Assembly: GCF_040545425.1 (NCBI RefSeq)
Contig: NZ_JBEPLW010000029.1
Source of the DNA: Bhargavaea ullalensis
Lineage (GTDB): Bacteria > Bacillota > Bacilli > Bacillales_A > Planococcaceae
Direction: 5' to 3' (one strand)
DNA length: 32,724 nt
The position numbers were made by a program, and so were the translations under genes. Positions 7,277 through 14,800 of this stretch are shown piece after piece. Each line of letters starts with the position of its first letter. The stretch's first letter is position 1. The notes below the pieces were generated by a model. It saw nothing but the letters and a program-made list of their open reading frames with translations, was not told the origin of the DNA and did not search any database.

Positions 7277-7669
7277 ATGAGAATCTTTTGGTATGCGTGC
7301 AGCGGAACGGGCATCAGTTTTGCGGCATTTTGGATTCATCTGTTATTCATGACATCGGCAGGCGTCGATGCCATTTCATTGCCGGATTTGAATATCCGGG
7401 CTCTCGGATTTCTTTTCCTGGGCGCATTGATCGGGGCGGCCTCGGCCATCTATGATTGGCAGCGGTATTCGCTCGCTGTCCGGACCGTCGCCCATGCGGC
7501 TTTGACGCTTACGGCTTTTTCCGCAACGGGGGTGGTGCTCGGCTGGTTCCCGATGAGCCGGCTGTTCCGGCCGGTTCTTCTGTTCCTCCTGATTTATGCC
7601 GCCATCTGGCTGGGACTTTATCTGAACGCGTGGTTGCTTGCCCGGCGCCTGAACCGGACCGGAGGATGA
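7277..7669 (+). CDS. DUF3021 family membrane protein, partner of LytTR regulator
   Basis: A 130-residue integral membrane protein with four predicted helices (about 4-25, 38-58, 68-90 and 95-118) and a basic C-terminus (LARRLNRTGG). DUF3021 proteins are commonly encoded next to stand-alone LytTR regulators. The ATG at 7277 is preferred because GGGGGA lies 9-10 nt upstream; an in-frame ATG at 7256 has no ribosome site. By analogy it may sequester or inhibit the upstream regulator at the membrane. That role is inferred. Confidence 0.87.
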   Translation: MRIFWYACSGTGISFAAFWIHLLFMTSAGVDAISLPDLNIRALGFLFLGALIGAASAIYDWQRYSLAVRTVAHAALTLTAFSATGVVLGWFPMSRLFRPVLLFLLIYAAIWLGLYLNAWLLARRLNRTGG

Positions 7670-7680
7670 GAAACCAGATG

Positions 7681-7736
7681 CAAAACAGGAACGCCCGGGC
7701 CGTCTTTGCAAACGGCAGGCGTTCCTGTTTTGTTTT
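7681..7736. terminator. Bidirectional terminator after DUF3021 gene
   Basis: CAAAACAGGAACGCC (7681-7695) pairs perfectly with 7718-7732, with an inner GCCGT/ACGGC stem and a T-rich tail. It also serves the leftward YugN gene. Confidence 0.92.
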
Positions 7737-7773
7737 ATTCGCATACCGATCAAACCCCAAACATCAGCAGGCA

Positions 7774-8196
7774 TCAGGAATGAATAAACTCGTGGTCGCC
7801 GAACATCTCCGCAACTTTTTCTTCGCCGCGGATTTCCCATTTCGTCTTTTTCTCGATATGGGCGTCTTTCGCCAGCGGCTTCTGAAACTGATCAAAACCG
7901 GTCGACGCCAGCAAGGCGCTCTCGTCGTGATCCAGTCCGACGTTGACGACGTGCTTGATGACAAACGGCTGCCCGAAGGCGAGCAATGTATCGGGGTGTT
8001 CCAGTGTTCCCGAAATCACGTCAAACGGCATCCTCAGATAAACCGTTTCGCCGCCTTCCCGGTTCAGGATGCCGTCGAACATGCCTTCTTCATATTCCCA
8101 GTTTCCCGAAAGCGTAAATCCGTGCTCACTCATAATCGGCTCAATCTCTCCGTATCGGGCTTGTTTTCCCTGCAGTACGGTGTCCAGCTTCAACAT
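7774..8196 (-). CDS. YugN-like family protein
   Basis: A 140-residue soluble protein of the YugN family, whose function is unknown. Family-typical segments are PIMSEHGFTLSGNWEYEEGMFD near the N-terminus, GGETVYLRMPFDVI in the middle and PDTLLAFGQPFVIKHVVNVGLD further on. The ATG at 8196 has GGAAGGAG 7-8 nt upstream. A longer in-frame start at 8241 lacks a site and is rejected. It shares the terminator with the LytTR/DUF3021 unit. Confidence 0.85.
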   Translation of the reverse strand: MLKLDTVLQGKQARYGEIEPIMSEHGFTLSGNWEYEEGMFDGILNREGGETVYLRMPFDVISGTLEHPDTLLAFGQPFVIKHVVNVGLDHDESALLASTGFDQFQKPLAKDAHIEKKTKWEIRGEEKVAEMFGDHEFIHS

Positions 8197-8299
8197 GGCT
8201 ATTTCTCCTTCCGGTAAAAAGTTCATTTGTGACGGCGGCAAGGGTCCCTGTCAGTCGCGTACGGGAATTCCTCCGGCCAGCCGCAAACCTGCTGCTGTA

Positions 8300-8341
8300 C
8301 AGAAAGCGGGCGGCGTCCATTTCGTTTGGGCGCTGCCCGCT
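8300..8341 (-). terminator. Probable terminator of DUF2188 gene
   Basis: AGCGGGC (8305-8311) pairs with GCCCGCT (8335-8341). On the minus strand the stem is followed by TTTCT, a short U-run just past the DUF2188 stop. Confidence 0.5.
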
Positions 8342-8347
8342 CGTCAT

Positions 8348-8599
8348 TCAGCATTCGATCTGGTCTTCGATCTTTCCCTCTTCATTGTGGACGATGACCA
8401 TGGCGCCATGCTCTCCGGCACGATTCTTGCCTGCCTCAACGAGCTTGTCCCGATCTCCCCCGGTTTCGACCGGGGCGTCCTCGCCTTCTCGTTTCAATGC
8501 CCAGTTTCCGTCATGAGGCACGACATGATAATTCGCTTTTTCGGTTCCTTCGCGGTCACCAAAGTATTTTTCCGGTCCGTTATCGTTTCTTCCTGGCAT
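8348..8599 (-). CDS. DUF2188 domain small protein
   Basis: An 83-residue acidic soluble protein. The DUF2188 core runs from YHVVPHDGNWALKREGEDAP (about 24-43) through the helix GDRDKLVEAGKNRAGEHGA to the strand MVIVHNEEGKIEDQIEC. Function is unknown. The start at 8599 is chosen because GGAGGG sits 7-8 nt upstream. A SigB-type promoter lies 36-61 nt upstream, suggesting stress induction. Confidence 0.85.
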   Translation of the reverse strand: MPGRNDNGPEKYFGDREGTEKANYHVVPHDGNWALKREGEDAPVETGGDRDKLVEAGKNRAGEHGAMVIVHNEEGKIEDQIEC

Positions 8600-8634
8600 G
8601 GATCCATCCCTCCAGATTGATTGATAGTGTTTCA

Positions 8635-8660
8635 ATTCCCTGAACCTCCGCAGATGAAAC
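8635..8660 (-). promoter_or_regulatory. SigB-type promoter of the DUF2188 gene
   Basis: Minus strand: -35 GTTTCA (8660-8655), 14-bp spacer, -10 GGGAAT (8640-8635). Same spacing as the DUF378 promoter at 6633. Confidence 0.6.
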
Positions 8661-8805
8661 CGTTGTCGAAATTGCAGGGAATCCCGAATGTCTTGACTTT
8701 CTTTCTGCCAAAGAAGGAAAACGGCCTGCATGCGTAGAAATGCGCGTCAGAATCAATCGTCACACTGTGAACTGCGTAAAGCTTGGGGAAGGGAGACTAT
8801 ATTCG

Positions 8806-9897
8806 TTGGCAAAGCGGACTTATTTCTTTACGGGATTTCCCGGATTTCTGGCAACCCGGATCATCGATCGATTGATCTCGGAGCATCCCGATGCCGATTT
8901 TGAACTGCTGGTCCATCCTTCCGCGATGGAAACGGCAACAAGCCGCGTGAAAAGACTGACCTCCGGCGGAAGAGACACCGGACGGATCCGCCTGTTTGAA
9001 GGAGATATCACGAAAGCGGGCCTGGCACTGGCCCCATCCGTATCCGATGAGTTATATGAAACGGTCACGCACGTGTTTCACCTGGCCGCCGTCTATGACC
9101 TGGCCGTTCCGGAAGCCCTGGCACAGTCCGTGAATGTTACGGGCACCCGCAATGTGAATGCCTGGGTGCTCCATTGCAAGAAGATCCGCCGCTATGTCTA
9201 CTTCAGCACGGCATATGTTTCGGGTGACCGGAAAGGCCCGATTTTGGAAACCGAGCTCGCCTGCGGGCAGGGGTTCAAAAACCATTACGAGCGGACCAAG
9301 CATGATGCGGAAGTGCTCGTGCAGTATGTGCGCGACCGGGTTCCCACCACGATCATCCGTCCGGGAATCGTCCTGGGAGATTCCCGGACGGGCGAAACCG
9401 AGAAGTTCGATGGTCCCTATTTCATGATGCGCTTCCTCGACAGGTTTTCCCGCGTGCCCGTTCCATATATCGGAAGGAGCCGTGCGACGATCAATCTCGT
9501 GCCGGCCGACTTTATCACCGAAGCCGTCTGCCACCTGGCCCACCATCCGGCGTCTGCGGACAAAGTGTACCACCTGGCGGATCCGTCGCCGTATACCGCG
9601 AGGGAAGCGTACCGGCTGATTGCGGAGGAACTGTCCGGCAAGAAACCGATGTTCACGGTGCCGCGGTCATCGGTCTATATGATGCTCAGCGTCCCGCAGA
9701 TCAGGAGGTGGGTGCAGGTGGAGCGGGAAACGCTCGCGTACTTCCATCTGGAAGCAGAATTTGATTGCAGCCAGGCGACCGCGGATCTCGAGCCGGCCGG
9801 AATCCGCTGTCCCGACTTTGGGGAATACATTCCGAAGGCAGTTGAGTTTTATAAGGAAAACCGGCATGACCCGAGGAAACTTATACCCGTGAATTAA
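8806..9897 (+). CDS. Extended SDR family NAD(P)-dependent oxidoreductase (NAD_binding_4 / fatty acyl-CoA reductase-like)
   Basis: A 363-residue cytoplasmic protein of the extended short-chain dehydrogenase group, closest in layout to the 'male sterility' NAD_binding_4 domain. The glycine-rich nucleotide site TGFPGFLATRII lies at about 8-19. Further motifs are VTHVFHLAAVYDL, catalytic Ser in YFSTAYVSG, and the Tyr/Lys pair in YERTK. The substrate region holds TTIIRPGIVLGDSRTGE. The likely start is TTG at 8806 behind GGGAG (10 nt). An in-frame ATG at 8740 lacks a ribosome site and would add 22 residues before the first strand. Substrate is unknown. It stands alone, with a weak terminator after it. 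Confidence 0.88.
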   Translation: MAKRTYFFTGFPGFLATRIIDRLISEHPDADFELLVHPSAMETATSRVKRLTSGGRDTGRIRLFEGDITKAGLALAPSVSDELYETVTHVFHLAAVYDLAVPEALAQSVNVTGTRNVNAWVLHCKKIRRYVYFSTAYVSGDRKGPILETELACGQGFKNHYERTKHDAEVLVQYVRDRVPTTIIRPGIVLGDSRTGETEKFDGPYFMMRFLDRFSRVPVPYIGRSRATINLVPADFITEAVCHLAHHPASADKVYHLADPSPYTAREAYRLIAEELSGKKPMFTVPRSSVYMMLSVPQIRRWVQVERETLAYFHLEAEFDCSQATADLEPAGIRCPDFGEYIPKAVEFYKENRHDPRKLIPVN

Positions 9898-9912
9898 CGG
9901 GCTCTCTTCTTT
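9886..9912 (+). terminator. Weak terminator of SDR gene
   Basis: CCCGT/ACGGG stem (9886-9890 with 9897-9901), overlapping the stop codon, then CTCTCTTCTTTT. The stem is short. Confidence 0.42.
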
Positions 9913-10035
9913 TGTCGGTGCGTCCCTCTATCATTTCCCGATTGAATCGTCTATCATTTGAGTATTGCGAATTCATTGGACAGCCGGTTCGCCGGCAGCT
10001 CAAAATGAGATTCAAGAGAAGGGGGACGCATCGAA

Positions 10036-10944
10036 TTGCCGATCAACATTCCGGGACATCTGCCCGCGGCGGAGAAACTGCGGGAAGAGAAGATCTTTGT
10101 CATGGACACGGACCGGGCGGGCTCTCAGGACATCCGGCCGCTCAATATCCTGATCCTTAATCTCATGCCTGAAAAAGAGCGGACCGAACTGCAGCTGCTC
10201 CGGCTGCTCGGGAATACGCCGTTGCAGGTGAATGTCACATTCATGACGATGGCTACGCACGAATCCAAAAACACGAGCAAGTCGCATCTGGACGAGTTTT
10301 ACGTCACGTTCGAAGATATACGTGAACGCCGTTTTGACGGAATGATCATCACGGGGGCACCGATTGAGCACCTGCCGTTCGAGGAAGTGAACTACTGGGA
10401 AGAACTCACCCGGATTCTTGACTGGTCCGGCCGCAATGTCACGTCGACGATGTCGATCTGCTGGGGGGCCCAGGCGGCGCTCTATCATTTCTACGGCATC
10501 GGCAAAAAGCCGCTGTCCGAAAAGTGCTTCGGTGTTTTCCGCCATGCCGTTTCGGATCCGACGGTCAAGCTGGCACGCGGGTTCAGTGACCGGTTCGTCG
10601 CGCCGCACTCCCGCTACACCGAAGTGAGCGCGGCGGAAATCCGCAATCACCCTGAACTGGAACTGCTGTCGGAATCCGACGAGGCGGGCGCATTCCTCGT
10701 TCTTTCCAAGGATGAAAAGCGCATCATGGTCACCGGCCACCTTGAGTATGATGCGGATACGCTCGCGGAGGAATATCACAGGGACCGGGCGAAAGGCCTC
10801 GGGACCGCCGTGCCGAAGAATTACTTCCCGCAGGATAATCCGGAAAATGAACCGCTGAACACGTGGCGTTCCCATACTTTCCTGCTGTTTTCCAACTGGC
10901 TGAACTACTATGTCTATCAGGAAACGCCGTACGTGTGGGCTTGA
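10036..10944 (+). CDS. metA: Homoserine O-acetyltransferase (MetA type)
   Basis: Acylates homoserine to start methionine synthesis. 302 residues, class I glutamine-amidotransferase-like fold. The catalytic Cys142 lies in MSICWGAQAALYHFYGI; His235 and Glu237 lie in VTGHLEYD. Residue 111 is Glu (GAPIEHLPFEEVNYW); in MetA enzymes Glu at this position goes with acetyl-CoA use and Gly with succinyl-CoA use, so acetylation is predicted. The start is TTG at 10036 with AGAAGGGGG about 10 nt upstream. No S-box riboswitch is seen in the 138-nt leader; only a GCCGG-TTCG-CCGGC hairpin (9983-9996) is found there. A single-gene unit. Confidence 0.96.
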   Translation: MPINIPGHLPAAEKLREEKIFVMDTDRAGSQDIRPLNILILNLMPEKERTELQLLRLLGNTPLQVNVTFMTMATHESKNTSKSHLDEFYVTFEDIRERRFDGMIITGAPIEHLPFEEVNYWEELTRILDWSGRNVTSTMSICWGAQAALYHFYGIGKKPLSEKCFGVFRHAVSDPTVKLARGFSDRFVAPHSRYTEVSAAEIRNHPELELLSESDEAGAFLVLSKDEKRIMVTGHLEYDADTLAEEYHRDRAKGLGTAVPKNYFPQDNPENEPLNTWRSHTFLLFSNWLNYYVYQETPYVWA

Positions 10945-10951
10945 TGAATCT

Positions 10952-10984
10952 GCCCGGCCAACCGTCCGCCGGGCGGTTTTTTGT
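10952..10984 (+). terminator. Terminator of metA
   Basis: GCCCGGC (10952-10958) pairs with GCCGGGC (10968-10974), followed by GGTTTTTTGTT. An alternative AACCGTCC/GGGCGGTT stem runs directly into the T-run. Confidence 0.85.
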
Positions 10985-11041
10985 TCGTTCCATGAAACCA
11001 TTGCCTGCTTCCGTCCGTATTACGGACTAGGGGTGTTAGCG

Positions 11042-11545
11042 ATGAAAACTTATGATCGTCCAAAAATTGACGTTCCGAAAACCACTCTCGAGCGGCTGTT
11101 TGACTGGGTGGCGGGCCTCGTGTTCATTGCCGGCCTTGTGTACCTCGCTGTTGTCTGGGGGGAGCTTCCGGACCGGGTGCCCGGCCATTTTAACGGAGCC
11201 GGCGAAGTGGACAGGTGGGGTTCAAAATGGGAGCTGCTTCTGCTGCCTGCAATCGCCGCTGCGACCACTGCGTTCATGGCGTTTTTTGAAAGGCATCCGG
11301 AGTGGCATAATTACATGGTCAGCCTGAACGAGGAAAATATCGAATTTCAATACAGAAACTCCAGGCAAATGCTGAACGTGACCAAAAACATGATCCTTCT
11401 TGTGTTCACTTTTCTCTCCTGGCAGTCCGCCCGGGTGGCACTCGGGGAAGCCGAGTCGCTCGGGATGCTGTTTCTTCCTTTGTTCCTTGCAGCCACTTTC
11501 GTTCCGCTGATCTTCTTTATCGTTCGATCAGTCAGGAATCAATGA
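11042..11545 (+). CDS. DUF1648 domain membrane protein
   Basis: A 167-residue membrane protein. The N-terminal DUF1648 region (about 20-80) has a helix (WVAGLVFIAGLVYLAVVW), then the characteristic LPDRVPGHFNGAGEVDRWGSK loop and a second helix. Two further helices lie at about 115-135 and 140-163. DUF1648 occurs at the N-terminus of SdpI-type immunity proteins, but the SdpI domain is absent, so no immunity role can be claimed. The ATG at 11042 has AGGGG 9 nt upstream. The zinc-ribbon gene follows 16 nt after the stop, probably in one transcript. Confidence 0.82.
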   Translation: MKTYDRPKIDVPKTTLERLFDWVAGLVFIAGLVYLAVVWGELPDRVPGHFNGAGEVDRWGSKWELLLLPAIAAATTAFMAFFERHPEWHNYMVSLNEENIEFQYRNSRQMLNVTKNMILLVFTFLSWQSARVALGEAESLGMLFLPLFLAATFVPLIFFIVRSVRNQ

Positions 11546-11561
11546 GAAAGGAGAGCGCATC

Positions 11562-11861
11562 ATGCCAATCTGCACGAATTGCCATCATCAGTGGACAAGA
11601 AGGGAGTTATGGAAAGCCTCGCTCTCGCTCAAGCCGTCAATGACTTGCCCGCATTGCGGTGCCGAACAATATCAGACAAAAAGATCCAGGAAGAAAACTT
11701 CGATGCTGCTCGCCGTCATTCCGGTCACCATGTTGCTGAGCATGCTGGTTGACTGGGGATGGGGCTCGCTTGTGCTTTATCTTTTTATCGTCACGGATGC
11801 AATAGTTGTATTTTATCCAAAAGGGGTGGAGCTGACCGGAGAAGAAGAACCGCTTTGGTGA
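11562..11861 (+). CDS. Zinc-ribbon membrane protein (TIGR04104-like)
   Basis: A 99-residue protein. Its N-terminus forms a treble-clef or zinc-ribbon with CTNCHHQW (Cys4, Cys7) and CPHCG (about 29-33). Two membrane helices follow at about 47-64 and 67-85 (MLLAVIPVTMLLSMLVDW; LVLYLFIVTDAIVVFY). Small Bacillales proteins of this layout exist as an uncharacterised family. AAAGGAG lies 9 nt before the ATG. Likely co-transcribed with the DUF1648 gene. Confidence 0.82.
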   Translation: MPICTNCHHQWTRRELWKASLSLKPSMTCPHCGAEQYQTKRSRKKTSMLLAVIPVTMLLSMLVDWGWGSLVLYLFIVTDAIVVFYPKGVELTGEEEPLW

Positions 11862-11881
11862 AAGGGGAGAAACAAAAAAAG

Positions 11882-12003
11882 CGCTGGTTGTCCCGTATGT
11901 CAGTTACACCACAGAAAAAAAGCAAGGACTCGGGTTGCTTTTCACGAGCCAACCAGGGTCCTTGCTTTTTGCTGTCCTACGAAGAAACTCAGCACTTGCC
12001 GCG
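11882..12003. repeat. Interspersed hairpin repeat, short form
   Basis: Its core is a 54-nt hairpin (11917-11970): 21-nt arms AAAAAGCAAGGACTCG... and ...GGGTCCTTGCTTTTT match at 19 of 21 positions around a 12-nt loop. The right flank reads GCTGTCCTACG...CTCAGCACTTGCCG. Both arms and the right flank recur in the element at 31510-31825, where about 200 bp is inserted in the loop/right arm. Here it lies between convergent genes and, with A-run and T-run edges, could terminate both. Confidence 0.82.
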
Positions 12004-12016
12004 CATTTCCCTTATC

Positions 12017-13192
12017 TTATTTCCCGACGGGATGGAGGGACGGTTTCCGCCAGATGGCGGCCGGGTCGTTTTCATGTACTGCGAGCAGGCTTTCGATAAA
12101 CTCAACCATGCCGGTTTCCGTCTTCACGTCCATGCTTCTGCGGAATCTGTCCACCGCGCGATTCCACCGGTGCATCCGGAGCGCGTCAGTCATGACTCCC
12201 AGAATTTGATCACTCAGCGGGACGCCGGTTTTCAAGCTGAATGCCAGGCCTTTTTGTGTTAAATAGTCAAGGTTATGCCGTTCTTGTCCAGGCAGTGCCG
12301 AATGGATGAACATCGGCAGTTTCTTTCGGAGCCCTTCGCTGAGCGTCACGCCGCCCGGTTTGGTGATGAGTGCATCCGCCCGGTCATAGAGCTCATTCAT
12401 TTCACTGCGCGAGGAAATGAACTCGACCGGCGTGACATGCGGCATCTCCCACGACCGGATTGTCCGAAAAAGCCGCCGGTTTTTCCCGCAGAGCACCGTG
12501 AACCGGATCTGCTGCATGTTCCGCAGCTCCTCCCTGAGCCGGTCAATGCTGCCGAGTCCCGTATTCCCACCGGCGATCAATACATGCACCGGTCGGCCCG
12601 CCGGGATGGCCGGACGCCTTTGGACGGTCCGGAATGCCCGGTGCACGGGTATTCCCGTAACCTGCAGACGTTCGGGGGCGAGTCCGTCAAGAATCAGTTT
12701 CTGCTTCGCTTCGGGTGTGGGGAGGAAGTGGGCGTCGATGCCCTGCCTGCCCCAGACACAGTTGACGAACAGATCGGTGTAGACATTGATTACGGGGATT
12801 CGGCACTGACCTTTGATCTTCATTTTGCTCAGAATCAGGGAGGGAAGGGAGTGGCTGCAGAAGATGAGGTCCGGCTCTTCGCGCTCCAGTATGTCCCTCA
12901 TTTTGTTGATGAGAAACGGCTGATACCACTTGAAGTTCGTTTCATCAGAGTCCGGACCATGGCAAAACCAGCTTTCATACACCCGGTCGTACGTTTCGGG
13001 GAATGAGCGGATCCAGTTCATGTATCCGAATGAAATGAGCCGTTCTACCAGCGGACTGGTTTCGGTCAGAAGATCCAGCTTTTTGACCGAAACATTTCCC
13101 ATCCTCCGTTCCGCCAGATCCATCAGTGCTTCCGCTGCCTGGTGATGGCCGGATTGGGTGCGGAGGTGGGAAAAGAAGATGATCTTTCTCAT
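12017..13192 (-). CDS. GT28/MGDG synthase-family glycosyltransferase (UgtP-like)
   Basis: A 391-residue membrane-associated glycosyltransferase. The N-terminal MGDG-synthase domain (about 1-165) carries the diagnostic SHLRTQSGHHQAAEAL and later PDLIFCSHSLPSLILSKMK. The C-terminal GT28 nucleotide-sugar domain has HVLIAGGNTGLGSI, ADALITKPGGVTLSEGL and PGQERHN. Relatives transfer sugar from UDP-sugar to diacylglycerol; acceptor and sugar here are inferred. The ATG at 13192 has GAGGAGGAG 7-8 nt upstream; an in-frame start at 13255 is poorer. Last gene of a leftward cluster with the deacetylase and DedA genes. Confidence 0.88.
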   Translation of the reverse strand: MRKIIFFSHLRTQSGHHQAAEALMDLAERRMGNVSVKKLDLLTETSPLVERLISFGYMNWIRSFPETYDRVYESWFCHGPDSDETNFKWYQPFLINKMRDILEREEPDLIFCSHSLPSLILSKMKIKGQCRIPVINVYTDLFVNCVWGRQGIDAHFLPTPEAKQKLILDGLAPERLQVTGIPVHRAFRTVQRRPAIPAGRPVHVLIAGGNTGLGSIDRLREELRNMQQIRFTVLCGKNRRLFRTIRSWEMPHVTPVEFISSRSEMNELYDRADALITKPGGVTLSEGLRKKLPMFIHSALPGQERHNLDYLTQKGLAFSLKTGVPLSDQILGVMTDALRMHRWNRAVDRFRRSMDVKTETGMVEFIESLLAVHENDPAAIWRKPSLHPVGK

Positions 13193-13276
13193 TGTGCCAA
13201 CTCCTCCTCGGACAACCCTGTTATTTACCTTTACCCATAAACTGGCGGCACACACGTTGCGCCGGTATGTTCCTGT

Positions 13277-13876
13277 TCATGAAGATGCGTCCCGTTTTCG
13301 CCGGCCGGCTCTTTTGACGAACAAATAAATCACAAACCCGGCGAGAAACAGAAAACCTGCATAGGCGGCATACACAGGGTCGATGTCAAACAGACTGCCG
13401 AGTACATAGCCGGCCAGCAGGAAAGGCCCTGTCCAGAGCAGGGCGCCGATGAGTGACAGACCCGCAAAAAGAGGGAACGGAACTTTTGTGAGTCCTGCGA
13501 AGTACGGGCTGATCTGGCGGAAGCCCGGCAGGTAAAAGCCGAACAGGATGATCGGGCCGCGCCTCTTCCGAAACTTGGCCTCCAGTTTCTTCAATCGGTT
13601 TTTCGTGAGGCCGACCCACCGTCCGACTTTGCGCAGCAGCGGGGCGCCGATCCATCTTCCGCCGGCATAGGCGATCAGCATTCCGGCGAATGCCCCGGTC
13701 ACCGTGCTGACGACCGAACCGGCGGCCCCCAGCTGATTTTCAGCTATGAGCATCCCGGTCAGAAACACCATGGACTCTTCGGGAGCGGGAATGCCGACAA
13801 TCCCGAACAGCGCGAGAAGGAAAATGATAAGGTAGCCGTATTGGTGCAGGTAGCCGATTGCCAGGTCAATGTTCAT
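13277..13876 (-). CDS. DedA family membrane protein
   Basis: A 199-residue integral membrane protein of the DedA/VTT family. Family marks are FGIVGIPAPEESMVFLTG (about 24-41, acidic residues of the re-entrant loop), YAGGRWIG, and FGFYLPGFRQISPYFAGL with the conserved Arg. DedA proteins are implicated in undecaprenyl-phosphate or phospholipid flipping and envelope homeostasis; the substrate here is unknown. The ATG at 13876 overlaps the 3' end of the deacetylase gene by 11 nt (CATGAACATTGA), so translation is coupled. Confidence 0.92.
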   Translation of the reverse strand: MNIDLAIGYLHQYGYLIIFLLALFGIVGIPAPEESMVFLTGMLIAENQLGAAGSVVSTVTGAFAGMLIAYAGGRWIGAPLLRKVGRWVGLTKNRLKKLEAKFRKRRGPIILFGFYLPGFRQISPYFAGLTKVPFPLFAGLSLIGALLWTGPFLLAGYVLGSLFDIDPVYAAYAGFLFLAGFVIYLFVKRAGRRKRDASS

Positions 13877-14582
13877 GAACGGGACTTCCTTCGGCCGTGA
13901 CGAACGGGATGCCGTCGCGGACGGCTGCGTGCAAGTACAGATCCAATTCCCGGATCATGGACGCGGGGGCCGCTTCATCCGCCCCCGGATTGCTGCCGTC
14001 GTCGTGCAGCAGGACAATCGACCCGTCGGCGGGAACACACTTGAGCCGTTTTGCAAGGCCGCTGCAGTTCGCCGTTTTCCAGTCGCCGAATATATGGGAC
14101 CAAATCAACGTTTCATAGTCTTTTGCCACCGTCAGTGTATAAGGGCTCAGCCTGCCCCAGGGCGGCCGGTACAACCGGGGGACCATACCCGACGCCTTCC
14201 GGATTGCCCGGTCTGTGAGTTCAAGCTGGTTCCGCAGCGCCCGTGGGGTGAGCCGCCAGGCCGACCGGTGCTTGTAGTGATGGATCCCGATCTCGTGACC
14301 ATCCTCCCGCATCCGTTTAAGCAGCCATGGATAGGCCTCGACTTTTTCACCGATGACAAAGAAGGTGGCTCTGACACCGTGCTGTTTCAGGACATCAAGC
14401 AGTCTGGCGGTATAAACCGGATGCGGGCCATCGTCGAATGTGAGGGCAATCCCGTTTTTGTCCGGGAGTTTCTTCATGATGCCAAGTCCCGTTGTCCGGA
14501 TCGCCGCCGTGGCCAGAACATTGCCAGCGGCCACGGTCGCTGCGGCGGCCATGCAACCGGCAGCCATTGATTTTCCGTTCAT
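13866..14582 (-). CDS. Polysaccharide deacetylase family protein (NodB domain)
   Basis: A 238-residue secreted or membrane-anchored carbohydrate esterase family 4 protein. The N-terminus (about 1-30) is an Ala/Gly-rich hydrophobic signal or anchor. NodB motifs: TFDDGPHP (48-55, metal and base Asp50/51), HHYKH (101-105, metal His pair, with H-H-Y rather than the usual HSxxH), RLYRPPWG (motif 3) and SIVLLHDDG (motif 5). It probably acts on a cell-wall glycan. The start at 14582 has a modest GGGTGA site; ATG at 14600 lacks one. First gene of the leftward deacetylase-dedA-glycosyltransferase cluster. Confidence 0.88.
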   Translation of the reverse strand: MNGKSMAAGCMAAAATVAAGNVLATAAIRTTGLGIMKKLPDKNGIALTFDDGPHPVYTARLLDVLKQHGVRATFFVIGEKVEAYPWLLKRMREDGHEIGIHHYKHRSAWRLTPRALRNQLELTDRAIRKASGMVPRLYRPPWGRLSPYTLTVAKDYETLIWSHIFGDWKTANCSGLAKRLKCVPADGSIVLLHDDGSNPGADEAAPASMIRELDLYLHAAVRDGIPFVTAEGSPVHEH

Positions 14583-14730
14583 AACGTTCACCCGTTTCAT
14601 AGGTTCGTAGTTCTGATATACCCAAAAATGATGTGATGAAGCCGGAAAGAGCAGAAGCGGGCATGGTGCAACCGGCGGACAATCAAGAATTGAGCCACAG
14701 TTCACAGTTCTTTTTCTTCGAGAATAGTAT

Positions 14731-14759
14731 TTCCAAATAACGACAGGGTGTGCTATGAT
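14731..14759 (+). promoter_or_regulatory. Candidate promoter of MATE gene
   Basis: Extended -10 TGC-TATGAT (14751-14759) with a poor -35 (TTCCAA) 17 bp upstream, about 40 nt before the start codon. Confidence 0.5.
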
Positions 14760-14800
14760 ACATCCTGTTTTTATTTTACCGATGAAAGAGGAATGCAGAA

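Noticed and set aside
11042..11545. SdpI-type immunity protein
   Set aside because: Only the DUF1648 part is present; the SdpI domain and any toxin gene are missing.
12275..13006. Long rightward reading frame opposite the GT28 gene
   Set aside because: It is the antisense shadow of a well-conserved glycosyltransferase, with no ribosome site or recognisable domain.
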